64,000 nucleotides of DNA from Diplocloster hominis (GTDB lineage: Bacteria; Bacillota; Clostridia; Lachnospirales; Lachnospiraceae): the NCBI RefSeq assembly GCF_032380655.1, contig NZ_JAWDIY010000002.1:248001-312000 (forward strand). The letters run 5' to 3'. The stretch's first letter is position 1, and each line of letters starts with the position of its first letter. The position numbers and the translations under genes are program-made. Below are positions 26,747 to 35,221 of the stretch, one piece after another. Below the pieces are notes generated by a model. That model worked only from the letters and a program-made list of their open reading frames with translations. It was not told where the DNA came from and searched no databases.

Positions 26747-27511
26747 ATGGACACAAACGTGAACAACACGAACGATGAAATAGAGATTGATCTTCGCCAG
26801 CTATTCTTTGTATTGCTGGACAAGATCTGGATAATTATCTTAAGCGGAATCGGCTGTGCCCTGCTGGGGCTGATGATCAGCAAATTTTTCCTTGTGCCTG
26901 AATATGAGTCCACGACCCAGCTCTATGTCATCAACCGCCAGACGGAAGGAAAAGTTTCCAGTGCGGACTTAAGCGCCGGAACCCAGTTGACCAAGGATTA
27001 TAAGGAGTTGGTGATCAGCCGTCCGGTTACGGAACAGGTGATCAGTGATCTGGATCTGGATATGACCCATGGACAGCTGGAAGAGAAAATCACGGTGGAG
27101 ACGCCCCAGGACAGCCGGATTCTGAAAATAATTGTACGGGATACGGACCCTTACCGGGCGAAAAGTATTGCGGATGCGATGGCTACGGTTTCGGTGGACA
27201 CCATTGCAACGGTAATGGAGACGGAAAAAGCCAATATTATCGAGCAGGGGGATCTCCCAATGGCTCCGGTGAGCCCCAACGTCATGAAAAACACGGTCAT
27301 CGGCGGAGCAATTGGCGCCTTTTTGTCTATCTTAATTATACTGGCGGTATTCCTGCTGGATGACACGATCAAATCAGAAGACGATGTGGAAAAGCATCTG
27401 GGCTTAAGTGTACTTAGCGTCATCCCCATACAGGAGGATGAAAAAAAGAAAAAGGGCACCAGGAAAAAGTCAGCCAGTGGAAATGCCAGCAAGACGGCAA
27501 GAAGAGGTTAA
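26747..27511 (+). CDS. Wzz/CapA-type chain-length regulator and kinase activator (YveK-like)
   Basis: Membrane protein of 254 residues with two membrane segments (about 26-47 and 180-203) around an outside domain, the Wzz layout. In Gram-positive bacteria this partner activates the separate BY-kinase through its cytoplasmic C-terminal tail. The tail here (about 205-254) is rich in Lys and Arg at the end. The start ATG follows AAAAAGGAG. Four nt separate its stop from the kinase start, in accord with a two-protein tyrosine-kinase pair. Confidence 0.88.
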   Translation: MDTNVNNTNDEIEIDLRQLFFVLLDKIWIIILSGIGCALLGLMISKFFLVPEYESTTQLYVINRQTEGKVSSADLSAGTQLTKDYKELVISRPVTEQVISDLDLDMTHGQLEEKITVETPQDSRILKIIVRDTDPYRAKSIADAMATVSVDTIATVMETEKANIIEQGDLPMAPVSPNVMKNTVIGGAIGAFLSILIILAVFLLDDTIKSEDDVEKHLGLSVLSVIPIQEDEKKKKGTRKKSASGNASKTARRG

Positions 27512-27515
27512 TAGG

Positions 27516-28265
27516 ATGCAGATAGATAAGAGTAGTTTTGAAAATAACAAAGTGCAGAAGGTAAGCATCAAAGAAGGAACGAGTCTGGATTTCCGGACAA
27601 ATGAAGCCTATAAAAGCCTGCGGACCAACATTCAGTTCTGTGGAGATGATATCAAAACGATCGCGGTCACCAGCTGTATGCCGAATGAAGGGAAGTCCAG
27701 TGTGGCTTTTAACCTGGCAATTTCACTGGCTGAGTCCGGAAAAAAAGTGATATTGCTGGACTGTGATTTGAGAAAATCGGTATTGGTAGGCCGATATAAG
27801 ATCAGTAAAGGGGTCAAAGGGATGACCCATTACCTGACAGGTATGCATACGATAGATCAGGTGATCTGTTCGACGGACGTGGAGAACCTGTTTGTCGTAT
27901 TCTCCGGCCCGGTTCCGCCGAATCCTGCGGAGCTGCTGGGAAACCGGTATTTTACCGCACTGCTGAAGCAGCTGCCGGAGTTTTATGATTATGTGATTAT
28001 TGACACGCCTCCTCTTGGGAGCGTGATTGACAGTGCGATCGTGGCGCAGCAGTGTGATGGTGCCATGATGGTAATCGCCGCGAATCAGATCAGCTATAAA
28101 TTTGCTCAAAAAACAAAGGAACAGCTGGAGAAAAGTAATTGTAAAATCCTGGGGGTTGTATTGAACAAAGTAGATATCCGGGAAAATGGCTATTACGGGA
28201 AATATTACGGAAAGTATTATGGAAAATACTACGGAAAGTATTATGGTAACTACGGGTCAGACTGA
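27516..28265 (+). CDS. bacterial tyrosine kinase (CpsD/YwqD type) with repeat tyrosine tail
   Basis: Cytoplasmic BY-kinase of 249 residues from ATG 27516; the frame is open for 36 more codons upstream, but those overlap the Wzz-like gene. Walker A is SCMPNEGKSS (about 53-62), Walker A' is ILLDCDLR (79-86) and Walker B VIIDTPPLGS follows near 163. The C-terminus is a run of YYGK units (about 226-247, five YYG(K/N) copies), the site of cross-phosphorylation. Phosphorylation state, set against CpsB, regulates polysaccharide export. Repeat number could vary between strains by slippage at 28190-28255. Confidence 0.92.
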   Translation: MQIDKSSFENNKVQKVSIKEGTSLDFRTNEAYKSLRTNIQFCGDDIKTIAVTSCMPNEGKSSVAFNLAISLAESGKKVILLDCDLRKSVLVGRYKISKGVKGMTHYLTGMHTIDQVICSTDVENLFVVFSGPVPPNPAELLGNRYFTALLKQLPEFYDYVIIDTPPLGSVIDSAIVAQQCDGAMMVIAANQISYKFAQKTKEQLEKSNCKILGVVLNKVDIRENGYYGKYYGKYYGKYYGKYYGNYGSD

Positions 28266-28319
28266 TCGCGTTATCAAATCAGACGACGAAAGAAAAACAT
28301 AGGACCGGGGTGGTAGTCT

Positions 28320-29108
28320 ATGGGTAAAAAAATTGCGGTAAGCTGTATAGCCGCCTTAATCATAATTATGATTGGCGTATCTATCTTTTTCTTCCTGACG
28401 GATGATCGGGAGGGACCTGGCATTCAATATACCGATGAAATGATCACATATCACGAAGGTGATGACACGAAAGAGCTTCTGAAAGATGTCACCGCCATTG
28501 ATGAAAAAGACGGAGATGTCAGCGGCAGTCTGATCATCGAAAATATGATCATACTATCCGATAATCAAAAGGCGAAGATCATCTATGCGGCGAAGGATTC
28601 GAAGAACAATATTACGAAGATAAGCCGTATCGTCAATTATGTCGCCGATGGACCGGCGGGAGCTCATACGGATGCGTCCGATGAAAATAATGAAGATAAG
28701 GAACCGGGGTCCCAAGCCAATGCAAACCAGGGCGATAACGAGACTGGAAATAACGCACAGGCAGCTAACGGCAGCCATGTGGCGAATACCGGCCAGAGTA
28801 ATCAGGACGATTCGGAAGATTCGGAACAGGAAGAAGACAGTCCGGAAGAAACATTAAATCCAGGTGCGCCCAAAATAAAATTAAAATCCGCAGAGGTGAC
28901 CGTACCTGCCGGCACGGAATTGGTTCGTAGAAATTTCGTAGAGGAGATCACGGATGATAAGGACAGCCAGGAAATTCTCTGGAAGAGTATTAAGATGGAC
29001 GGGGAATTTCACATGAACGATCCGGGCGTGTATCATCTGGAATTATATGTGGTAGATACCGATGGGAATAAATCGAACAGAGAAAAACTGACCCTGACGG
29101 TTCAGTGA
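28320..29108 (+). CDS. membrane-anchored extracellular protein, two Ig-like (DUF5011-type) domains
   Basis: A 262-residue protein with one N-terminal membrane segment (about 5-27). Residues about 40-110 and 185-262 look like beta-sandwich repeats of the HYR/DUF5011 kind: DVTAIDEKDGDVSGSL, then IIYAAKDSKNN and, in the second, EITDDKDSQEILW and YVVDTDGNKSN. Between them is a low-complexity linker rich in Asn, Asp, Glu and Gln (about 112-182). Such proteins are surface-associated in Firmicutes; this one lacks a sorting signal at its C-terminus. It is the last gene of the operon and faces the antisense sortase. Confidence 0.7.
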   Translation: MGKKIAVSCIAALIIIMIGVSIFFFLTDDREGPGIQYTDEMITYHEGDDTKELLKDVTAIDEKDGDVSGSLIIENMIILSDNQKAKIIYAAKDSKNNITKISRIVNYVADGPAGAHTDASDENNEDKEPGSQANANQGDNETGNNAQAANGSHVANTGQSNQDDSEDSEQEEDSPEETLNPGAPKIKLKSAEVTVPAGTELVRRNFVEEITDDKDSQEILWKSIKMDGEFHMNDPGVYHLELYVVDTDGNKSNREKLTLTVQ

Positions 29109-29149
29109 TATCAGGAAAACAGATCACCAGCATTGATAAGAGTGAGTAC

Positions 29150-29917
29150 TTATGGGATGAGAGAAGGACCGGCGATTCGTTTAGCATAAATGAATAACCG
29201 GTCTTTTTTACCGGGGGCCCCATAAAAGGGATAGCAGGTATATAGGATCAGAGTTTCTTCCGTAGTATCCAGATCATAGGTGGAGGTATCATACATACTG
29301 GCGACTTTCATCTCGGCTATTTCATAATCGTATTCGGCATAGCTGGTTTGGATGTGGATGATATCGCCGGTTTCTGCGTGTTCCAGGGGACCGAAATATT
29401 TTGCTGTATTATGCGCGCAGATGATGGTCTGCCCGGCGGAACCGGGAAGCTTGCTCCCTTCATACATGCCGGCGCCCTGTTTTAAAATGGCGTTGGTATC
29501 TCCGTAGAGAAGCGGCAGGTTCAGGCCCAGATGATCAGAAGAGATTGTCCCAAATTTCTCGCCATGTTCTGGGACTGCAATATCCGAAAGTGAAATCGCG
29601 GCTGGTTCCGGCAGAGGTGTTTCTGCGGGAGTATCGCGGGTAATGCGGGCAGTATCCAGCGCAGCGGCCAGCTGTAAAGCGGTAGCTTTTTGTGCCGATT
29701 CTGACGAACTCATTAATTGTTGTTCGGATGACAGCAATGAGGAAGATATTTTAAATAGATTATCGCGAAAGCTGTGAAAGATTCCTGACGACAGGGATAG
29801 GAAAAGTATGATTGTAAGTGAAAATATAAAGGGCAAAATCAGGTAGAGACTGGGATGTTCTTCCCTATTTATAGGTTGTTTCTCATTGTTTTTTTTATGG
29901 TAGGCCGATGCTTTCAT
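29150..29917 (-). CDS. second sortase (class D-like)
   Basis: Transpeptidase of 255 residues from ATG at 29917, after GGGAG; a TTG six codons upstream is an alternative. One membrane anchor (about 23-46), then a Ser/Ala-rich stalk (60-105), then the catalytic domain. The triad is His169 (CAHNT), Cys228 (LILYTCYPF) and Arg240 (KDRLFIY). It is a paralogue of the 24455 sortase but sits alone on the minus strand. No gene next to it encodes a sorting signal; candidates would be elsewhere or the IKQTG protein. Confidence 0.9.
   Translation of the reverse strand: MKASAYHKKNNEKQPINREEHPSLYLILPFIFSLTIILFLSLSSGIFHSFRDNLFKISSSLLSSEQQLMSSSESAQKATALQLAAALDTARITRDTPAETPLPEPAAISLSDIAVPEHGEKFGTISSDHLGLNLPLLYGDTNAILKQGAGMYEGSKLPGSAGQTIICAHNTAKYFGPLEHAETGDIIHIQTSYAEYDYEIAEMKVASMYDTSTYDLDTTEETLILYTCYPFYGAPGKKDRLFIYAKRIAGPSLIP
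29167..29209 (+). terminator. intrinsic terminator inside the 3' end of the antisense sortase gene
   Basis: GACCGG (29167-29172) and CCGGTC (29198-29203) pair around a 25-nt loop, followed by six T residues (29204-29209). It would end the plus-strand operon. It lies within the coding end of the minus-strand sortase, so plus transcripts are antisense to that gene's last codons. Confidence 0.6.
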
Positions 29918-30002
29918 TGTTTTCTCCCGATACAAGTGAAACCTGTTTTTATTTCTATTATAAAGAAATAGATGAGGAAGTCAATGTCGATCGGCCAGAA
30001 AA

Positions 30003-30335
30003 TTATTTGTGGGAATCAGACAACCCTTGTATGTAAGCGAGGGAACGGAGCTGCTCTGTTTTGTCAAATGTGCGGTAATAAGTAATGATTCTGGTTTCAT
30101 CAGAGTTAAGGCTTCCCTCTTTCACCGGGTTTCTTACGTCGCTGCGATTCATGATGTAATCCATGCTGGCATTAAATAATTCACTTAGTTTCATAAGCGT
30201 GGTCAGGCTTGGAAGATGTTTTCCAACTTCATATGCACTGATGGTTTCCTGTGTGACGCCAAGCTCCATACTCAGGCGTACCTGCGTAATTCCCTTTTCC
30301 AGTCTTAGTTCCCGGATCCTGTTTGCTTTTCTCAT
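30003..30335 (-). CDS. XRE/Cro-type DNA-binding regulator
   Basis: A 110-residue protein with an N-terminal helix-turn-helix (residues about 5-60; ITQVRLSMELGVTQETISAYEVGKHL, shown split: ITQVRLSMEL, GVTQETISAYEVGKHL). The C-terminal 45 residues are helical and may dimerise. It is divergent to the polysaccharide region and 300 nt from it. A perfect 8+8 palindrome lies in that gap, 50 nt before this gene, which suggests self-control and control of the polysaccharide promoter. SlrR/SinR-like roles are possible but not shown. Confidence 0.85.
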   Translation of the reverse strand: MRKANRIRELRLEKGITQVRLSMELGVTQETISAYEVGKHLPSLTTLMKLSELFNASMDYIMNRSDVRNPVKEGSLNSDETRIITYYRTFDKTEQLRSLAYIQGLSDSHK

Positions 30336-30384
30336 AAAAATATCATTCCTTTGATGTGTAGTGAGACTTTAGCATTAGTATTGA

Positions 30385-30416
30385 CACTGATATTTTATCA
30401 TGTATCTTTATCAGTG
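30385..30416. promoter_or_regulatory. candidate operator of the XRE regulator
   Basis: CACTGATA (30385-30392) and TATCAGTG (30409-30416) are perfect inverted 8-mers with a 16-bp spacer. A TTGACA (30381-30386) overlaps the left arm and TATCTT (30403-30408) touches the right one, so a plus-strand promoter could be hidden under the operator. Confidence 0.6.
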
Positions 30417-30523
30417 ATAGATGTAAAGGCTGTATATGATACAATTTCAAAATGTCTATATTTGGTTAAAATGTCAAAAAATGTCGGGTATCATGTAGAA
30501 TATGCATAGAATACAGGTTAAAC

Positions 30524-30552
30524 TTGTGAAAAATAGCGGATTGTGCTATAGT
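30524..30552 (+). promoter_or_regulatory. strong predicted promoter of the polysaccharide operon
   Basis: TTGTGA (30524-30529), 17-nt spacer, TATAGT (30547-30552), with TGC before the -10 (extended -10). It is about 85 nt upstream of the phosphoglycosyltransferase gene. Transcription from it would begin near 30559, just ahead of the small leader ORF. Confidence 0.75.
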
Positions 30553-30576
30553 ATGGTGATGTGGGAGGAGTCAATC

Positions 30577-30624
30577 ATGAAAGCAGCCATAGGGATGCGC
30601 AGAAGAAAACGTGAAGGATCATAG
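30577..30624 (+). CDS. 15-residue leader peptide ORF, very basic
   Basis: ATG 30577 with a strong GGGAGGAG site encodes MKAAIGMRRRKREGS and stops at 30622-30624. The next gene begins 12 nt later with a poor ribosome site of its own. Of 15 residues, six are Arg or Lys, in a cluster (RRRKR). It could couple translation of the transferase or act in attenuation; no terminator/antiterminator pair is evident. It may also be chance. Confidence 0.4.
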   Translation: MKAAIGMRRRKREGS

Positions 30625-30635
30625 GTGAGTGTAGT

Positions 30636-32042
30636 ATGAATTCATCGAATAGTAAATCGCAATATCTTTATTTTATGATTGTAGATATGGCAGGTACTTT
30701 TTGCTCTTTTTTCCTGGCACTTTTTATAAGGTATGGTTTGGATTTAAGGCAGCAGTCGTCAGTTTATAAAACTTCGATTATCGTGCTGTTTCTTACAATA
30801 ATCTGCACTTCCTACTTACTGGAACCCTACAGAGATATTTTGCGGCGGGGATATTTTCAGGAATACAAGAATGTAATAAAGTGCAGTCTGGCGCTGCTTG
30901 TAGTATTACTTTCCTTTCTGTTTTTTACGAAACAGAGTGATGAATATTCAAGAATGGTTTTCTTTTATTTTTTCACATTGAATGTAATTCTTACTTATAT
31001 GATGCGGGTACTACTGAAAGGGTATCTGGTTGAGCGTTACCAAAGGAGTATCGTAAGCGCTAAAGTAATGATTGTGACTACGAAAGATAAAGCAGTGGAT
31101 TCGATCCGTAAGATGAGGGGAAAGGATATCTGGTTCTATCAGGTTAATTCCCTGGCTATATTGGACGAAGATCAGGTCGGAGAGGTGATCGATGGTATCC
31201 CGGTTAATGCCGGTTATAAAGAAATGTTCGAATCGGCCAGGCTGGGAGTGCTGGATGACGTATTAATCGATATGCCCCATGACTATGAACATATGAAGGA
31301 TGTCGTCAATACATTCCAGGACATGGGAGTGCGGATACATATTAATTTGCAGGATTTTGAGCTGAAGCTGCCCAATGAGCGCATCGAGCGGATCGGCGGG
31401 TTTACGGTAATTACTTCGGATGCCAATGTAAGAAGCCAGCTGCAGCTGCTGATTAAGCGGGCAATGGATATATTTGGAAGTATCGTCGGGTTGGTGATTA
31501 CAGGAATTGCCACTGTGTTTTTGGCTCCTGCGATCAAGATAGAGTCCCGGGGACCGGTATTTTTCTCACAGATACGGGTGGGTAAGAACGGTAGAAAGTT
31601 TAAGATCTATAAGTTCCGGTCCATGTATGCGGACGCAGAAGAGCGCAAGAAGGATCTGATGGCAAAGAATAAGATGCAGGGGAATATGTTCAAGATGGAT
31701 AATGATCCCAGAATAACAAAGGTTGGGAAATTTATCCGGAAGACAAGCCTGGATGAACTGCCGCAGTTTTGGAATGTGCTGAAGGGCGATATGAGTCTGG
31801 TGGGAACGAGGCCGCCTACGGTGGATGAGTTCGAGAAGTATCAGATCAGACATAAGAAACGGCTGAGTATCAAACCTGGGATCACCGGATTGTGGCAGGT
31901 CAGCGGCAGGAATGATGTCACGGACTTTGAGAAGGTGGTTGAGCTGGATAATGAGTACATCGATAACTGGAATCTTGGGGTGGATGTGAAGCTGATTTTG
32001 ATGACGGTTTGGGTGGTGCTGACACATAGAGGGGCTGGATGA
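30636..32042 (+). CDS. initiating undecaprenyl-phosphate sugar phosphotransferase (WcaJ/CpsE type)
   Basis: Starts repeat-unit synthesis by moving a sugar-1-phosphate to the lipid carrier. The 468 residues have four N-terminal membrane segments (to about residue 120), a CoA-binding-like Rossmann region (about 140-255), one more membrane hairpin (about 278-300) and the bacterial sugar transferase domain. Motifs: PVFFSQIRVGKNGRKF, KFRSMYADAE (catalytic region), KTSLDELPQFWNVLKGDMSL VGTRPP and KPGITGLWQVSGR. It is the only such gene in the window, so it probably serves the plus-strand cluster, and perhaps both. Confidence 0.92.
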   Translation: MNSSNSKSQYLYFMIVDMAGTFCSFFLALFIRYGLDLRQQSSVYKTSIIVLFLTIICTSYLLEPYRDILRRGYFQEYKNVIKCSLALLVVLLSFLFFTKQSDEYSRMVFFYFFTLNVILTYMMRVLLKGYLVERYQRSIVSAKVMIVTTKDKAVDSIRKMRGKDIWFYQVNSLAILDEDQVGEVIDGIPVNAGYKEMFESARLGVLDDVLIDMPHDYEHMKDVVNTFQDMGVRIHINLQDFELKLPNERIERIGGFTVITSDANVRSQLQLLIKRAMDIFGSIVGLVITGIATVFLAPAIKIESRGPVFFSQIRVGKNGRKFKIYKFRSMYADAEERKKDLMAKNKMQGNMFKMDNDPRITKVGKFIRKTSLDELPQFWNVLKGDMSLVGTRPPTVDEFEKYQIRHKKRLSIKPGITGLWQVSGRNDVTDFEKVVELDNEYIDNWNLGVDVKLILMTVWVVLTHRGAG

Positions 32043-32073
32043 TGGGATGAGATTGGGAGAGAAACTGTATATG

Positions 32074-32106
32074 TAACGTCCAAATAATAGCAATTATTTG
32101 GAGGTT
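32074..32106. repeat. left copy of a 26-bp direct repeat, with a palindromic half-site pair
   Basis: Bases 32074-32099 match 59164-59189 at 23 of 26 positions, in the same orientation. The left copy also has inverted arms: AACGTCCAAATAAT (32075-32088) and ATTATTTGGAGGTT (32093-32106), 13 of 14 complementary, with a 4-nt spacer AGCA. This is the layout of a tyrosine-recombinase core site. It sits at the start of the AT-rich glycosyltransferase block. Confidence 0.55.
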
Positions 32107-32240
32107 GTAAACAGAAATTTTTTTATTTCATTTCATAATGGGTTTTTAGAACGGTGCTCTATCAGTTTATCGTTCTTTTATCGAGACAGCTTATTACATA
32201 TGAAATATTATCTGACATGTTTTGATGAATTAGTGAGGGT

Positions 32241-33053
32241 ATGTCATTAATGAATTTTAATAAGGAAACAATGGATAAGAAATATGTAAAAAAATCCGGT
32301 TCATCTGATAGATACCAAATTCCTACTTGCAATATCATGGGTGTTAAGGTGGCGGCCATTAATATGAATTGGCTTATTCATTATTTAAATAGTAATATCG
32401 CTTCTTTGCATGGAGACTATATTTGTGTTTCCAATGTGCACACAACAGTTACATCTTATAATAATCCGGAATATCGCGAGATACAAAATGGTGGATTAAT
32501 GGCTATCCCCGACGGCGGTCCGCTTTCTTCATTAGGAAGGATACGGGGATACAAAAACATGAGAAGAACAACGGGTCCTGATTTGATGGATGAGATTTTT
32601 AAAATTTCTGCCAAGAAGGGATATAGACACTTTTTTTATGGTAGTACGGAAAAAACATTAACTAGTCTCGAAAAAAAGCTGAGAGGAAAATATCCGGGTC
32701 TTCAAATCGGGGGTATGTATAGCCCGCCATTTCGTCCACTTACTGCCGAGGAAGATGCGAAAATCATAAAAAAGATTAATGAAACTCAATCTGATTTTAT
32801 TTGGATTGGACTTGGCGCTCCGAAACAGGAAATTTGGATGGGAGAACATAAAGGTAAAATAGATGGATTGATGATAGGTGTTGGAGCCGGGTTCGATTAC
32901 TTTGCCGAGAATATTAAGAGAGCACCGAAGTGGATGCAAAGAATAAATCTTGAATGGCTGTACCGATTGCTGCAGGATCCTAAACGGCTATTCACAAGGT
33001 ATTTTTATACGAATGCCCAATTTGTCTGGAATGCAATCATTAAGGGGAAATGA
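32241..33053 (+). CDS. WecG/TagA/CpsF-family glycosyltransferase (GT26)
   Basis: Adds the second sugar to a lipid-linked one in wall polymers and enterobacterial-type antigens. The 270 residues include CVSNVHTTVTS near 70, IPDGGPLSSLGR with the catalytic Asp, and GLGAPKQEIWM, a signature of the family. Start ATG 32241 (RBS GTGAGGGT); an ATG at 32250 is possible. It is the first gene in the AT-rich block, 200 nt after the initiating transferase gene, and likely acts just after it. Confidence 0.9.
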   Translation: MSLMNFNKETMDKKYVKKSGSSDRYQIPTCNIMGVKVAAINMNWLIHYLNSNIASLHGDYICVSNVHTTVTSYNNPEYREIQNGGLMAIPDGGPLSSLGRIRGYKNMRRTTGPDLMDEIFKISAKKGYRHFFYGSTEKTLTSLEKKLRGKYPGLQIGGMYSPPFRPLTAEEDAKIIKKINETQSDFIWIGLGAPKQEIWMGEHKGKIDGLMIGVGAGFDYFAENIKRAPKWMQRINLEWLYRLLQDPKRLFTRYFYTNAQFVWNAIIKGK

Positions 33054-33056
33054 AAA

Positions 33057-34268
33057 ATGGTAATTAAAACCAGCACTAATACTAAATCAGACAATATTGC
33101 CATACTAATAGTCCATAACTTTTATAAGATTCCTGGTGGTGAGGATACTGTAGTTGAAAATGAGAAGAAAATGCTTGAAGAGCATGGACATAAAGTGATC
33201 TTATATACTAGAAATAATTCAGAACTCAAAAACATGAAAATGTTGCAGAAAATTTTTCTTCCTTTCACGACAATTTTTAACATAAAAACATACAAAGATG
33301 TTAAGAACATAATTCAAACTTATCAAATTAATCTTATCCATGTTCATAATACTCTGAATTTGATCAGCCCGTCTGTTTATTACGCGGCTCTCAAATGTAA
33401 GAAACCAGTTGTGCAGACTATTCATAATTATCGTTTGCTTTGTCCGGGCGCTACTTTTTATAGAGATGGGCATATCTGCGAAGACTGCATGGATAATGGA
33501 TTACTATGTGCAGTAAAGCATAATTGTTACAGAAATAGCAAACTTCAAACTTTAGCGTGTGTGATTAATACAAAATTTCATCGGCTTATGGGCGTATATG
33601 GAAAAATCAGCTATATTTGTTTAACTGAATTTAATAAAAACAAATTAGTAAAATTCAAACAAATTAGACCTGAAAAAGTTTATGTAAAACCTAACTTTAT
33701 TCACGAAAATATTTCTATAATTCCCGATAAAGGAAGAAAAAATCAATTTGCATATGTCGGAAGATTAGATCACTTAAAGGGTATTGACATACTTTTAAAA
33801 GCTTGGAAAAAAGTCGAGTTAGAATTAAATTGTGAGCTTGTCATATGCGGCATAGGGCCAATGGAGGATTGGTGTAAAACATATATAAAAAATAATGCAC
33901 TGCATAAGATAAAAATGCTTGGATATGTACCAAATAATAAAGCGAAAGAGATCATCTCAATATCTAAAGCATTGATATTTCCATCTCGATGGTATGAAGG
34001 ATTCCCTATGAGTATCGCGGAGGCATTTTCTGCCGGCACACCAGTCGTTTGCACAGATCTGGGAAATGCAGGAAGTTTGGTAACAGAAGGGATAACCGGA
34101 AGTAAGTTCAAACTGGAATCATCTGAAGACTTAGTAAAGGCTATAAAACGAATAGCAGGTTATGAAAACATATATGAAACAACAAAGACTGAGTATGAGA
34201 AAAAATATACAGAATCTATAAATTACAAGACCTTGATCGAGATATATCAGGAGCAATATCATGAGTAA
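33057..34268 (+). CDS. glycosyltransferase family 4
   Basis: Cytoplasmic GT-B glycosyltransferase of 403 residues. Motifs: HNFYKIPGGEDTVVENE (acceptor-side loop), HVHNTLN, FAYVGRLDHLKGIDILLKA and PSRWYEGFPMSIAEAFSAGTPV (donor-binding E-x7-E). Its stop overlaps the next gene start by 8 nt. Sugar and linkage cannot be told. The start ATG lies 3 nt after the upstream stop. Confidence 0.88.
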   Translation: MVIKTSTNTKSDNIAILIVHNFYKIPGGEDTVVENEKKMLEEHGHKVILYTRNNSELKNMKMLQKIFLPFTTIFNIKTYKDVKNIIQTYQINLIHVHNTLNLISPSVYYAALKCKKPVVQTIHNYRLLCPGATFYRDGHICEDCMDNGLLCAVKHNCYRNSKLQTLACVINTKFHRLMGVYGKISYICLTEFNKNKLVKFKQIRPEKVYVKPNFIHENISIIPDKGRKNQFAYVGRLDHLKGIDILLKAWKKVELELNCELVICGIGPMEDWCKTYIKNNALHKIKMLGYVPNNKAKEIISISKALIFPSRWYEGFPMSIAEAFSAGTPVVCTDLGNAGSLVTEGITGSKFKLESSEDLVKAIKRIAGYENIYETTKTEYEKKYTESINYKTLIEIYQEQYHE

Positions 34269-35178
34269 AGTATGTTTAGTTATTGTATTTAACCATAAGT
34301 ATAATAGGAATATTCCGATTTTAGAAAAATTATATCATGACAGGTTTCATGCTATTTATTATATTGTTCCCTTTAATCAGGAAAAGGTGGCGGGTATTCA
34401 GGAAGAAAAAATTATACCTGTTTATGAAACTTCTTATTGCTTTCAAGGATACTTTGCACAAGCCTATAGAAGAATTAAAAATGATGAGTATTCACATTAC
34501 ATTATTATAGGCGATGATCAAATATTGAATCCGAAGCTAAATGAAAATAATATTTTGTCTGAGTTGAATCTGGGGGAAAACGAATCGTTTATTAAAAATA
34601 TTACTCCGTATGGAAACAGTGTAGGGGATCAAAGCAATAAATTTTACGCTATCATCAGTGCATTCAGGATTAATACGGGAGTTTCCTATAAAAATGAAAT
34701 TCCTTCGTATGATGAAGCAGTAAATAAGTGCAGGCAACACGGGTTAAAAGTGCAAAAGAAATTCCCGCTTTCATTTTTCCTGCACAAAGGGTTCCTTGGA
34801 CCCAAACATATAATGCTTACGTTATTTGTATTGGCTATGAACAAAGGTAGAAAGCTGCCATACCCTTTGTTTAAATCATACGCAGATATGTTAGTGATTG
34901 ATAAATCATCTATGGATGAGTTTTGCAGATTATCTGGAGTTTTTGCAGCAATGGGGATTTTTGTAGAAACTGCCGTTCCGGTTGCGATGGTTCTTGCATG
35001 CAATAGCATTAAACTGGAAGAAAATCTGAATGGATATTACGGTGTTGAAAAATGGCGAGATGAAATTACAGATTTTGAAACAGAACATCATAGTGATTTG
35101 AACCATCTATTGAAAAATTTTGGGGATAACGTGTTATATTATCATCCAATTAAATTATCTAGATGGAAAGTGGAGTAG
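34261..35178 (+). CDS. unknown protein of the polysaccharide cluster, possible GT-A fold
   Basis: Not recognised. It has 305 residues, no membrane segment and no signal peptide. The N-terminus (CLVIVFNHKYNRNIPILEKL) and the acidic pair in YIIIGDDQILNPKLNEN resemble a nucleotide-sugar fold with a DxD-like site. It overlaps its upstream neighbour by 8 nt, so it belongs to the operon. A glycosyltransferase-like role is the best guess from the setting. Confidence 0.55.
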   Translation: MSKVCLVIVFNHKYNRNIPILEKLYHDRFHAIYYIVPFNQEKVAGIQEEKIIPVYETSYCFQGYFAQAYRRIKNDEYSHYIIIGDDQILNPKLNENNILSELNLGENESFIKNITPYGNSVGDQSNKFYAIISAFRINTGVSYKNEIPSYDEAVNKCRQHGLKVQKKFPLSFFLHKGFLGPKHIMLTLFVLAMNKGRKLPYPLFKSYADMLVIDKSSMDEFCRLSGVFAAMGIFVETAVPVAMVLACNSIKLEENLNGYYGVEKWRDEITDFETEHHSDLNHLLKNFGDNVLYYHPIKLSRWKVE

Positions 35179-35221
35179 TGCTTATGCGCTCAGATACACC
35201 ATTCATTCTTGGAGGGATTTA

